From positions 512,624,274 through 512,688,273 of the forward strand of contig CM046878.1 in the NCBI GenBank assembly GCA_025667525.1: a stretch of DNA of 64,000 bases. Reading direction: 5' to 3'. Of the stretch, positions 22,412 through 33,353 are shown piece by piece. The position numbers were made by a program, and so were the translations under genes. Positions within the stretch are counted from its first letter, which is position 1; each line of letters begins with the position of its first letter. The notes beneath the pieces are model-generated. The model did no database searches. It saw nothing but the letters and a program-made list of their open reading frames with translations, and was not told the DNA's origin. Origin of the DNA: Glebionis coronaria. Lineage: Eukaryota; Streptophyta; Magnoliopsida; Asterales; Asteraceae.

Positions 22412-22655
22412 GTCCTCAGCCAGCCAGAGCACCTGCGGGAGGATATACTCATCCTCTTTGCTCTACTTTCCACCGTAGGCACCCAGGGCCATGTCCTCGT
22501 AACACTGACGCATGCTTCAAGTGTGGTCTTCCTGGCCATATCATGAAGGATTGCCGTAAGGGTAAGATGGAGCGTACATCGGGACATGCTGATACCAAGC
22601 CGCCTCCACCACTGGGCGTGTCTACACGAATCTCGAGACCAGGCCAACAAGTCTA

Positions 22656-23011
22656 CAGGTACCATCACTGGAATATTGTATATGTATGGTCAAGCTGCGT
22701 GTGTTCTTTTCGACACGGGTGCTACTCACTCGGTCATTTCTAATGCTTATGCTAAGAATATTAGGATGCTCCCCATGCCACTAGAAAATAGACTTACTAT
22801 TTCCACGCCTTTGAGGGACTCTGTATTAATCACCCATGTATACAAGAGTCTTCCCCTAGAATTTGACGATAAGGTTCGTCCTGTTGACGCACTTCTGTTG
22901 GACATGAATGACTTCGACATGATTTTGGGCATGGACTGGCTATCCAAGAATCATGCTACCATAGACTGCCATTCATATCGAGTTATCTTCGGTGATGTTA
23001 ATGCACCATAG
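22656..23011 (+). pseudogene. Chr-2 aspartic protease, broken
   Basis: TGILYMYGQAACVLFDTGAT holds the catalytic DTG (22712-22720), followed by 'VISNAYAKNI' and 'DFDMILGMDWLSKNHATID', the second conserved block of retropepsins. It cuts the polyprotein. The frame differs from the gag zinc-knuckle exon, so a frameshift lies near 22650. It ends in a TAG at 23009-23011, beyond which the same frame continues into the reverse transcriptase. Confidence 0.87.
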
Positions 23012-24020
23012 TACATTCATAACGGGTTCGTACCCGGACGGTCTGTACAAATCATATCTACCCTGCAAGCGCGTGCACTACTGTCACATGGATGCGAGGG
23101 TTATCTAGCTACGGTTCACGACTTGGATGCTGAATCTCCATCAATTCAGGATCAACCAATAGTGTCGGAATTCCAAGATGTATTTCCAGCAGAACTTCCG
23201 GGCATACCACCTGCACGAGAAGTGGAATTCAATATCGAGCTTATTCCAAGAGCTGAACCAATCTCCAAGGCTCCTTATCGCATGGCTCCCATCGAGCTAA
23301 AGGAGCTGAAGGATCAACTGCAAGAACTTCTAGAACGAGGTTTCATTCGACCGAGCGCATCTCCATGGGGCGCACCGGTCTTATTTGTTAAGAAGAAGGA
23401 CGGCAGTATGCGTCTTTGCATAGACTATCGCGAGCTCAACAAGATTACTATCCGGAATAGGTATCCACTGCCGCGTATAGACGACCTGTTTGACCAACTC
23501 CAAGGGGCCAAACACTTCTCCAAGATTGATCTTAGGTCAGGCTATCATCAGCTACGGGTTAAGGAGCAGGACATCGCCAAGACTGTTTTTCGTACCCGCT
23601 ATGGCCACTACGAATTTGTAGTTATGCCATTTGGCCTGACAAATGCCCCAGCAGTGTTCATGGACTTGATGAACAGAATCTTCCATGAATTTCTGGACAA
23701 GTTCGGGTCATTGTCTTCATCGATGACATCCTGATTTTCTCAAAGTCCAAGGAGGAACACGAAGACCATCTTCGTACATTACTACAGATTCTTCGCCAGA
23801 AGCAGTTGTATGCTAAATTCTCCAAGTGTGAGTTTTGGTTAGACAAGGTGGAATTCATAGGTCACATTGTATCAGCAGAAGGAATCACTATGGATCCAGC
23901 GAAGGTTGAGGCCATTACTAAATGGCCGAGGCCGACATCAGCGATGGAAGTCCGTTGTTTCTTAGGCTTAGCTGGCTATTACTATAGGTTCGTGGAGAAC
24001 TTTCTCGCTTAGCACTACCA
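23012..24020 (+). pseudogene. Chr-2 reverse transcriptase, broken
   Basis: All core blocks of Ty3 reverse transcriptase are visible: '[16 protein letters not shown]', '[20 protein letters not shown]', '[20 protein letters not shown]', '[15 protein letters not shown]', '[15 protein letters not shown]' and the catalytic FIDD (23716-23727). It copies the element RNA to DNA. A 1-base shift near 23702 separates the FIDD part from the N-terminal part; a second shift near 24000 (AACTTTCTCGCTTAG) precedes the RNase H. Confidence 0.92.
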
Positions 24021-24644
24021 TTGACCAAAATGATGCGGAAAGGGGAGAAATTCGTCTGGACTGAAGAACGAGAGAAGAGCTTTGAAGACCTGAAGCAGAA
24101 GCTAGTATCTGCACCTATTCTTACTCTCCCATCTGGTACGGGTGGATTTCAAATCTATAGTGATGCATCGGGGAAGGGACTTGGCTGTGTTTTCATGCAA
24201 CATGGGTAAGTGATCGCGTACGCTTCACGGCAGCTTAAGCCTTATGAAGAAAATTACCCCACACATGACTTGGAATTTGCTGCAATCGTGTTTGCATTGA
24301 AGATATGGAGGCACTACTTATATGGAGAATCATGTGACATTTTCACGGACCACAAGAGCTTGAAGTATATCTTCACTCAACGTGAATTAAACATGAGGCA
24401 GAGAAGATGGTTAGAGCTGTTGAAGAATTATGACATTAATCTACAGTATCATCCCGGAAAGGCAAATGTAGTAGCAGATGCTCTTAGCAGGAAGTCCGGA
24501 ATGATCAACGGCATTAAAATTGAGGAGGAAATGATAAGAGACTTGGAGCGATTAGACATCGAGATCATGGTACGTGGACAACATGGTTACTGGGCTAATC
24601 TTAGAGTAGAACCCGAGTTACTCTCTAAGATCAAGGAAGCTTAG
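24021..24644 (+). pseudogene. Chr-2 RNase H and connection, broken
   Basis: Starts KMMRKGEKFVWTEEREKSFE, then 'FQIYSDASGKGLGCV' with the first catalytic aspartate, '[20 protein letters not shown]', and '[21 protein letters not shown]' through '[15 protein letters not shown]'. It removes the RNA strand during cDNA synthesis. TAA at 24207-24209 interrupts 'QHG.VIAYAS', and TAG 24642-24644 ends the stretch. Confidence 0.92.
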
Positions 24645-25820
24645 AAAGATGATGGAGAAATCTGGGCGATAGTACAGAATTTGGAGAAACAGACGGAATT
24701 CAGAGTAGATGTAGATGGTATCGTATGGCAGGGCACGAGACTTTGTGTTCCTGATGATCAAGCACTCCGGGAAGCCTTGTTAGCTGAAGCTCATAGCTCC
24801 CCATTCTCTATACATCCTGGTTCGACTAAGATGTACCATGACATCAAGCAATACTTTCGGTGGAGTGGTATGTAACAGGATGTGGCCATTTACGTCTCCA
24901 AATGTCTTACCTGCCAGCAGGTTAAGATCGAGCATCAGCGATCTGGCGGTCTCCTTCAACCGTTAGATATTCTAGAGTGGAAGTGGGACAAAATCACCAT
25001 GGATTTTGTTACTGGTCTTCCGCCTACCAAGAGGAAGCACGATGCAATTTGGGTTATCGTAGATCGACTTACCAAATCAGCTCATTTCTTACCGATCCGC
25101 AAGGAAGATCCGGTAAGTAAACTCACCGATACGTATAGAAGGGAGATCATGAGACTCCACGGTGCTCCATCCAGCATCGTCTCAGATAGTGATCCTCGTT
25201 TCACTTCGCGATTTTGGAAGAGTCTGTAGAAAGCTTGGGGTACGCAACTTAAGCTTAGCACGGCTTTTCATCCTCAAACAGACGGACAGTCGGAGCGAAC
25301 GATTCAAACATTGGAAGACATGTTGAGGTCATGTGCGTTGGAATGGACGGGTGATTGGGACGATTATATCTGTTTGTTGGAGTTTGCACACAACAACAGT
25401 TGGCACGCAAGTATCAAGTGTGCTCCTTTCGAGATGTTGTATGACAGAAAGTGTCGCGCCCCAATCTGTTGGGATCAGGTTGGCGAGCAAACACTTGAAG
25501 GACCAGAAATCATAGATATGACCAACGAAAGGATCGCAGTAGCTAAGCAGAAACTTCAGGAAGCACGGTCACGTCAGAAGAGTTACGCCGATAAGCATCG
25601 TAGGGACATACATTTTAACGTAGGATATCACGTCTTCCTTAAGGTTTCACCGACACGTGGTGTTAGACGCTTCAGGATTAAAGGGAATCTCAGTCCTCGT
25701 TTCATCGGACCGTTTGATATCATTGAACGAGTCGGTGATGTATCTTACCGGTTAGCGTTACCTCCGCAGCTTTCACATGTACACAATGTGTTTCATGTGT
25801 CCTTACTCAGAGGGTACTAG
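24645..25820 (+). pseudogene. Chr-2 integrase, broken
   Basis: One frame with nonsense codons at 24873 (TAA), 25227 (TAG) and 25818 (TAG). The H2C2 zinc domain runs from HSSPFSIHPGSTKMYHD to KCLTCQQ; the catalytic core shows MDFVTGLP, then 'IVSDSDPRFTSRFWKSL', then 'HPQTDGQSERT' with the final glutamate. The family usually has SDRDP, so S replaces R next to the catalytic aspartate. The C-terminal part reaches HNVFHVSLLRGY and the TAG also found in Chr-1. Confidence 0.92.
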
Positions 25821-26039
25821 TATCATCCCCTTCACATGGTTCAGTATCCACTGGAACAGATACGTGAAGATCTCACTTTCATAGAAGAACCTGAACGAGT
25901 TCTTGACAGACAAGAACGAGTCATGAGAAGGAAGACGATTCCATTCGTCAAAATCCTTTGGAGGGATCATACCGAGCGGGAAGCCACTTGGGAAACAGAG
26001 GAGTCTATCCGGGCTTCTTACCCTCATTTTATATTTTGA
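25821..26039 (+). pseudogene. Chr-2 chromodomain tail, after a stop codon
   Basis: In the same frame as the integrase, after its TAG: 'YHPLHMVQYPLEQIREDL', then ERVLDRQERVMRRKTIPFVK, ILWRDHTEREATWETEE and ASYPHF before TGA at 26037-26039. This is the chromodomain of chromoviruses. Apart from the preceding TAG this tail is intact, whereas Chr-1 has an extra TAA. Confidence 0.85.
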
Positions 26040-26103
26040 ATTCGGGTATGTTCTTCTTTTCCAGTTTACTTTATCTATAATTCGGGGACGAATTATTCTT
26101 TTT

Positions 26104-26116
26104 AGGGGGGAAGAGT
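26104..26116 (+). promoter_or_regulatory. Chr-2 polypurine tract
   Basis: AGGGGGGAAGAG directly before the 3' LTR. Confidence 0.88.
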
Positions 26117-29043
26117 TGTAAAACCCTCATGCTTTTACCATGAATAGTACTCTTAAGATCGTACGTACTAGATTAAAACTTTCCTTTTATAGCATGATTA
26201 CGTTCACTTGTTAGAATTTTACGTCTTACGTACGTGTTAGAACACGATAAGTATTTATTACGTACGAACACACAGTAATTATTTAAACAATAATTAATCA
26301 CGAACATGCGATCATGAAATCATGAACGTAAATTAATCACGAGCTAATATTAATTACGTATATATATATTTATTACGAACACGTATAAATATATTAAGTC
26401 ACGGTTAATATTTAACGAGAACACATAAAACACGAACACGACTAAACACGAACGAACACTAAAATAAATAGACTCGGGAAAAGGTACGGGTACCCCATGT
26501 GGGGCCCCCTACCCGCGGCTACACCAAAGAGATGGGCCAAGCCCATCTAATTTTTACTAACAAGGGTTAAGGTGAAATCTTTTGGTCATTTTCACTTTAC
26601 ATTAAATTAAACAAAAACCCTAAAAAGGCTTTTGCTCCTTCCTTCTTGCTCTCTCTTGGCCGCCGCATATACAAGACACAAAGGGGGTGTTTGTTTGATT
26701 TTTGATCTTGAATTTGGTGCAAGTGTTCGTGTGTGTTCATCCTCGTTTGATCCACGCATTCGGTATACCTTTTTAATCCTTTTTCTTTTGTTTTGATTTA
26801 ATAAATTAAATAAGAACATGATGTTTTTAAAAGGCTAATTAAAAACATAAATCAAACATGTAAATGGTTATGGGGTATATCAAAACAGAGGATTTAGAGG
26901 GTGTTTGTTGTGGCTGGCGCCTAAACCGAACCCCAAGGGGGTCTCGGCTTGGCTTATGGACCACCACCGAGACCTCAAGGTCTCGGTTTGGTGGTGTGGG
27001 TCCCACGGCAGCAGCAAACAAGGGGGAACCCTAATGTGTTTCGGGGTATGGAGTTGATTACGGGTCCGGTTCATGGTTTCTAGTCACGATCCGGTTCATG
27101 GTTTATGTTAAGGTTATGTTTTTAAATAATCATATGTTAAAAATTAAATTAATAAAATATGACATGATTAATTTAATAAAACATGACTTAGGTTATAATT
27201 TAATTATTAGATCATGGAATTTTAACCTAAGTATTTATGTTTTTCTAGACTTTATATTTAATTAATTATTAAAAACCATGACTTTAATTAATTAATTAAC
27301 ATGACTTAGGTTATATTATTCATAATTAATAATACATGTTTTAACCTAAGTATTTAACTTTATTTAATTAAAAACATGATATATTTAATTAAATACTTTT
27401 AACCTATAGTTTATTTAATTACATGTAATAATTAATAAACTATACCTTATATCATTATGACTTAGAAAAATAATCAGAAAACACTTAAGCTTATATACTT
27501 AGCTTATTTAACCAGCTTATATCTAATTATGGAAACTTTCTATTTTTAGAAACTTATTTAATTATGGCAGCTAATCTATTTATGGAAACTTTCTGTTTTT
27601 AGAAACTTATCTATTTTAAGCAGTAATTATATTTTTGGAAACTCTCTATTTTTGGAAACTTTCTATTTTTGGAAACTTTCTATTTTTGGAAACTTTCTTT
27701 TTTTGGAAACTTTCTATTTTTAGAAACTTTCTATTTTTGGTAACTTTCTATTTTTGGAAAGTTTCTATTTTAGGAAACCTGCTATTTTTAGAAAGTTACT
27801 TTTTTATTACACAGTGAGTATAATAATACATGAAATACAAGAAATACTTAATCAGGATAGACAAAATATAAAATAAACACAGTTTAAGGCTTAAAACATT
27901 AAAACATGACATGAACGTATAAAATAAGCTAAGACATGACATAAAACCAGTTACGTATTTAGTAATCAAATACTTATACACGTATGTATTTATGTAGCAT
28001 TAGTGATACCGAAGTAGGATTTCTCCTCAGTTCGTCTTCTTCGTTCACTGGACATAAGGTACGGATTCCCGTCCTTTCAGTATGGACATTCTTTCCTTAT
28101 TAGGATTCCCCGTATGCCGCCAACTGTTTTCCCGTAGTATAAGTTTATATGTTTGATTTGGTTATGTTTAATCTAGAATACCTATAGCCATATACATGCA
28201 TGACCAGTTTCACCTAGTTATGGAGGTACCATAACCATAACATTAGAGGCACTGGTGTTATGACTTCCCCACGGCGGAGTGATTGCTCGTAGCGTCCCTT
28301 CAGCTTTTGTCCATATTATTATGTTTATCATGTGGGGCGTATGGGTGCATCCTAGTTACATGTTTTTCAGCAGATTACTAAGTGTGAATGTGGTGTGTGC
28401 CTTGCATCCTTCACAAGGAGCTGATCCCTCCTACCAAAACCAGTATATTTAAATTAGAGGCAGCCCCTCTAATTTGCATGATGAGGTCACCCCTCCAAGT
28501 ATTCATGCACGGTGGATTTTCATGACCTATATTGGCTAATGGTAGAATATGTTAAATTGTTTTTATAAGATAAACATAAGGCTTTTCAAACTATAAAACC
28601 AGTTTTACCAAGACTTAACCAGGTTATTCGGTACTTAGTTTCTTCCGCTGTTATATGTTATATGTTTATACTATTCATGCTCTATTGTACATCCGTGCAC
28701 TGAGCGTATTGCTCAGCCGTTTTCCTTTTCTATGTTCCCAAAACGGCAGGTACTCAGGGACGCTCGTAGACTTTAAGCGTACGTGCATATGGACTGGAAG
28801 CTTTCTAGCCTTTCTTTACGTTATTCATTATCTTTACTTTGATACTCTTGCTATGGACATTGTTTAGTCCTTTCATTTACAGTACTTATGTTTGTGTGTG
28901 ATGAGCTTTACTTTTGGACTACCGATGTTTGATTCCGGTATTTTCCTTTTATGGTCATGTAATGTTTAGACATTTATCCTTGTATGCTTTGATGACACGC
29001 CATAATTACGCGTGACATTCCATTATCAAAATGGGGTGTTACA
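26117..29043 (+). repeat. Chr-2 3' LTR
   Basis: TGTAAAACC...GTTACA, 2927 bp, colinear with 17844-20741; about 2-3% base differences by eye and small indels (for example 12 extra bases at about 26315). Confidence 0.95.
27531..27801 (+). repeat. 17-bp array in the Chr-2 3' LTR
   Basis: More regular units of TTTTTGGAAACTTTCTA than in the 5' LTR. Confidence 0.85.
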
Positions 29044-29048
29044 GCATC
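29044..29048. repeat. Target-site duplication GCATC, right copy (Chr-2)
   Basis: Second copy of 17839-17843. Confidence 0.94.
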
Positions 29049-30291
29049 ATTGGGTCCATGATGCTTTGTCTTCAGTATCAGAAATCATCAAAGTGATTCT
29101 GATAATAGATGTATTGACCCAGCTTCTGCCTAAGTTGTATGGAGGGCTTCTTTCTTTACACCCTTTATCCTTACATTTCTTTTTCATTCTTCAACCCCTT
29201 CAATGCTTACCAAGACGTCATAACTAGCACCTTGTTGTGATTGTTCCAGTGCTAGCTTAAGTCATTAGTGCATTTTTCACGTACACTCAACTACTCCATC
29301 TTTCCTAAGGACATCTAAATTCTAATGGATTGTCCCTGGGAAGATCCCTCCGGTTCTGGTTGGATCATAGGACGAATACCTAACCACCTTTTGACACTAG
29401 TACCGTCGTGAATTAATGTGTTGAAGGGTATAGATATCGTAACCAGAAAAACCTGTTGAAAAAGCAATCAAGGTGTTGATGAAATCAGTGTTTACACCTT
29501 GAAGATTTTTTGTATCACCAAAACGCTCCCCCTACATATGTGCATCATAAAAGGAAAGGTTTTTGCACATATTAGGAAGAGAAAGCACTTATATCAAAGA
29601 TCTTATCCAAGATAACACATTTTAATCACTACTCTCCCCCTCAAAAATTGCATGACATTGAAATTTTTGTGAAACTAGTGATGAAACAAGGAGAGAATAA
29701 TGTTGCATGAAAGTTTGTACTCGCCCTTGAAAATAAATTCTAACTAAAATTAGGGGAGTATATGAGCACACAGTTTTGAAATACTTTGAAAAATTGTGCT
29801 CAAAAACCCGAGAAAACTTACTTTCCCGTTAATGTACATAAATGAACATTTTCCTTGTGTTCACGAGCTTAAAACTTTGAATGTTTTGATATAAGCCCAT
29901 GACCGCGAAAAATTAATTTCTCGTTGTTGAGGATAAGTCAAAGACTTTCCTTTCTTTGGGGACCGGGTTATAGTCTGACATGTGACTATAAGCCATTATG
30001 AGAAGAAAAGTAGAAAAGACATGTTTTGAAAAACCATTTGAACTCTCATTCAACTTTATGTACGTACCCGTGTCGTTATTGAGCGACATTTCTAAGTACG
30101 TCCATATTATCGATGCTGAGAGACATGTCGAAGAAGAATATTTTTGGTATTTTTGAAAGATTTTCTCATTTTTTATTTTGTTTTTATAGGTTTTATATTT
30201 TTGTATTTTGATTTTCTGATAGATATATACAAGGTTACTGTGGAAGTGCAAGACGTTCAAGTTCATTTGGAGTGAAACTACGCATATCAAG
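29049..30291 (-). other. Cop-2 3' tail, proximal part, non-coding
   Basis: No gene. It follows the RNase H stop codon. It contains one unit of the structured repeat that is tandemly amplified in Cop-1, and a stem GAGCACA...TGTGCTC at 29763-29801 whose counterpart in Cop-1 has a different but again complementary sequence. Confidence 0.7.
29865..30010 (-). repeat. Single copy of the Cop-1 structured unit
   Basis: On the minus strand in order: ATAGTC-loop-GACTAT (29970-29989), CCGG, AAAGAAAGGAAAGTC, CGAGAAATTAATTTTTCG, and CATGGGCTT...AAGCTCGTG. The last stem pairs through two G-U pairs in RNA. Only one unit is present. Confidence 0.8.
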
Positions 30292-30487
30292 TCAACGAAC
30301 CAAGAATTCGAATCTTTTTTGAGAAAGAGATTTGGTGAAGATGTCGGCTAGTTGGTAGTCCGTCTTGACGAAGTACAGTTCGATCGTTCCTCTTTCCACA
30401 TGCTCCTTTATGAAATGGAATCGGACAACTATGTGTTTAGTCTTGGAGTGTTGGACCAGGTTGCAGGATATGCTATGGCTGATTGTG
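30292..30487 (-). pseudogene. Cop-2 RNase H C-terminal end
   Basis: Minus strand: [19 protein letters not shown], then '[20 protein letters not shown]' and a stop at 30292-30294. This is the standard end of copia RNase H. It joins to 41693 after removal of Chr-3 and one TTGTG. A 1-base deletion lies near 30470 (between SAIA and the SCN codons). Confidence 0.9.
30483..30487. repeat. Target-site duplication TTGTG, left copy (Chr-3)
   Basis: TTGTG recurs at 41693-41697. Confidence 0.94.
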
Positions 30488-33337
30488 TGTAAGACCCGTG
30501 AAAGTGCCGTAAGATGTTAAGTTATTGTCTCAAGAGCTGTTCAGTATGAGCATCTCTCTTAAGTTGTGACTCACTTATGGATGTGATATCCCGAGCCCAA
30601 CGTTATTTATTTAATCCTATTTTACGGATATTTTTGAAATTTTTAAGAAATTTCGTTTGCTATATATTTGACGGTTTAAGTTGAAACCAACGTTTACAGT
30701 CGTAATTTAACGTTTGACGATTTAAGAAGAACCGATAATGACTACGATACCGACGGATGCCCAAAATTTACCTTTTACTATCGATTGATCGATATTTGAG
30801 TTTTTCGAGATTTTATTTTTATTACGTGTTAAGTCGAGTCGGAACCATATGAATATTCATTTTGTGTGGGTTTTAACCTTTGGAAAGTAATTTTTACAAA
30901 TCCCGACATCCCGTAAAATTTTAAAACCGACTACTAGTCAATTCCCGCTATTAAGTAGTGTCGTTTACAAAGGAGGCCAAAAGAAAAATAAAGTGGCAAA
31001 ACAAGCCCCTCAAACTTTACAAAAAGGGAGAAATTAAAAACATACAAACAAACACACCACAAATTTTCTCTCCTTTCTCTCCCACCCCTCTCTTGGCCGT
31101 CGGCCACCACCCCAAAACCACCACATTTTTTTTTTTTTTGATCTAATCCAACTTAAGACCACTCCTTATAATCATTTGGTAAGTGTTTTTCCATAATCAA
31201 TTTCAACATGCATTAATACAAATTTATCAAAAATCAATGATATTTCAAAAACATGTTTTGGTATAATTAATTCATTTATTTGTTTAATTAGTGAGTGGGT
31301 AATGCTAATTAATCCATAAAACATAATGGGATTTATGTTCTTGGTGTTCTACAGCCCCAAAAAGCCACGAATTTTTGGGGGTTTTTGGGTGTTCATGGTG
31401 TTTGATGATTTTATTGGTGGGTTTGTGTTTGAAATGGTGTTTTTAGTGTTTTTAAATTGTTTAATTACATTGCATGTATGATTTAGGACTTGGGTTTTGA
31501 TGAAGGTTGATGTTCTTGATGATATAGGCTGTTTGGGGAGATTAAGAATGATTACAAGAGGTTGATATAGGTTTAGGTGATGTTTGGATGGATTGAAAAC
31601 AAGTAGAAAGGTGATTTTGAATGAGTCGTTTTCAAACAGATTGTTTAGGGCTATTTTCGTGGTTTTAATTTTTGGTCCAGGTTGTGATTATAGGATATAG
31701 TTGTAGTGGTCGTCGAGACGCTCGTTTCGGTATAAGATAGAGCTTTTAACTCCAAACGAGTCAAAAGTTATGTTATTTTGAAAATACGTGTACCGGGAGA
31801 TGAGAATCAACACAATCCGAATTTGTGTTTGGTTTTGGGTCAAATCCCGGGGACCATAGATAGAGTTTGGTAAATGTTTGAAAGTTTGTGTATTTGAGTC
31901 TATTATTAGACTTAGGTGTCGTAGAGGTCAATGGTATATTTTAAATGGGTCAAATGAGTCCGACTTGGTCAAAGTGCAATTTCAGTCCGAAAAATGTAGG
32001 TTTAGTAAAGTGTTGAGTAACGGGTCGTAGAAGTGAAAACTTTTGTTGGGATTGAATATGTGAATTCTACAGGTCTTAAAGTATTTTTGAGAATTTTCTC
32101 AAATTTTATAAAAATGGTTAAGAATAGTAAAACAGTCCGTACTTTTGGTAAGTATCGGCGAAACCGTAAAATGGATAGTAACTTTAATAACATTGATAAA
32201 TGATATAAGTCTAGTAACAACTACTTGTTTGATTTTGGCGTGAGTTTTCATAAGAGTTGAGTGTGTTTGCATATGCGTGTGTTTAGTACAATAATGTACG
32301 CGGAGTATTGATTTGGTTTTCGTACCTTGATTTTTAGGTCAAGTGTTTGATTTTCCCGGGCATCCACGTCGTCGGTGACATTTCTCGTTACGTCTTCGCT
32401 AGAACCACTACTACTACGCAAGGTGAGTCTATAGCCTCGCTCTTTACTTATTTCAAATGTTTTTACCCGCGAGGGGGATACATGCTATTTAAATAAAAAT
32501 GAACATAAGTCATGAATGATTGTTGGACCCGAATGTTGCCTTAGAAATTGTGTTGAGTACCTAGTTGCAAAAGGCCCTAATTTCATGAACTATTAACTAT
32601 TTTCTTGCCCTTGTGTGGGTTGGAAATAGCCGCTTATACAATTTGTAGTACTACGGGGCTAACGACCCAATGCTAGCCGAGAAGCTGTACGTTGAGTAAG
32701 TTCTGCGGTAGATTATCTTGTATGAGAGATAAGATATAATTGCAACTAATGCCTTAGTAGGGGCACTGGTTTCATCTGAATCACGCCGGTAATTATTACG
32801 CGGGTGATTGATTTAACGGTTTAGTGTCATGAGATTAAACACAATTGTCATATCCTTGAATAATATATTATGAGTACGACAATGCTATTGAACGGTCATG
32901 ATTGGTTTTAATACTTATGTTCAACTTATGATTTGATAAACCTATAGGTTCGCTCAACCTTTGTGTTGACGGTTTTAAGCATGTGTTTCAGTTAACCAAG
33001 ATTGATAGCAGCGGAGCATGCGAGGATGGAAGTTGTTGTGGCTTGGCGGTCTACTTTGTTTTTCCTCCCTTTTAGCACTTAAATACTTTATATTATGTCA
33101 TGTGAACGAAAATTGTATTTTGGGTTGAGATTCAGTGGGGACCAAAACGCAAACTCTGTTTTATATTGTTTTTGGGGTTTGGAAAACAGTAGACTTTGTT
33201 GTTTTAAACAATCTTTAATTTATGTTTAAATTTCTACGTCTCTTTGAGTCGTTCAAAATAGCTTGTGTGTGATGATAACTGTATAGCACCCAAATGTTGT
33301 AGTTCTGCTGCGCATAGCATTTGGTGGGGGTGTTATA
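30488..33337 (+). repeat. Chr-3 5' LTR
   Basis: TGTAAGACC...GTTATA, 2850 bp; the end is TA and not the usual CA in both copies. A pyrimidine-rich stretch before TTGGCCGTCGGCC (about 31065-31105) and a run of T at 31127-31139 lie near the middle. Confidence 0.94.
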
Positions 33338-33340
33338 GAT

Positions 33341-33353
33341 TGGTATCAGAGCC
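33341..33353 (+). promoter_or_regulatory. Chr-3 primer binding site (tRNA-iMet)
   Basis: TGGTATCAGAGCC, a perfect match to the common plant site, three bases after the LTR. Confidence 0.93.

Larger units (their letters stand above)
21191..22655 (+). pseudogene. Chr-2 gag with three introns, broken
   Basis: ATG at 21191 (MVLTRE) opens the usual chromovirus gag: a Gln/Pro-rich start, then VWLERFNKLRPRAFEK, AESWLAHIEKIFNAMGC, and AQFKDRVMEQFFPKAEQDK (capsid core). Exons 21191-21963, 22048-22197, 22275-22338 and 22412 on join in frame across three GT-AG introns, and the last exon ends with a zinc knuckle CFKCGLPGHIMKDC (about 22507-22551) that binds the RNA. Stops in frame: TAG 21209, TGA 21674, TAG 21710, TAG 21767, TAG 22088. 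A 39-bp tandem duplication at about 21750-21827 repeats AGTPEE.AHHFS. After ~22650 the protease is in another frame. Confidence 0.85.
17844..29043 (+). mobile_element. Chr-2: complete Ty3/gypsy chromovirus, Tekay-like
   Basis: It is 11,200 bp with LTRs of 2898 and 2927 bp, tRNA-iMet-type primer site, gag with three introns, protease, reverse transcriptase, RNase H, integrase and chromodomain, a polypurine tract and a perfect 5-bp target duplication. The chromodomain and very long LTRs suggest the Tekay (Del) clade. The coding part has about a dozen nonsense codons and at least three frameshifts, so it is not autonomous now. Confidence 0.95.
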
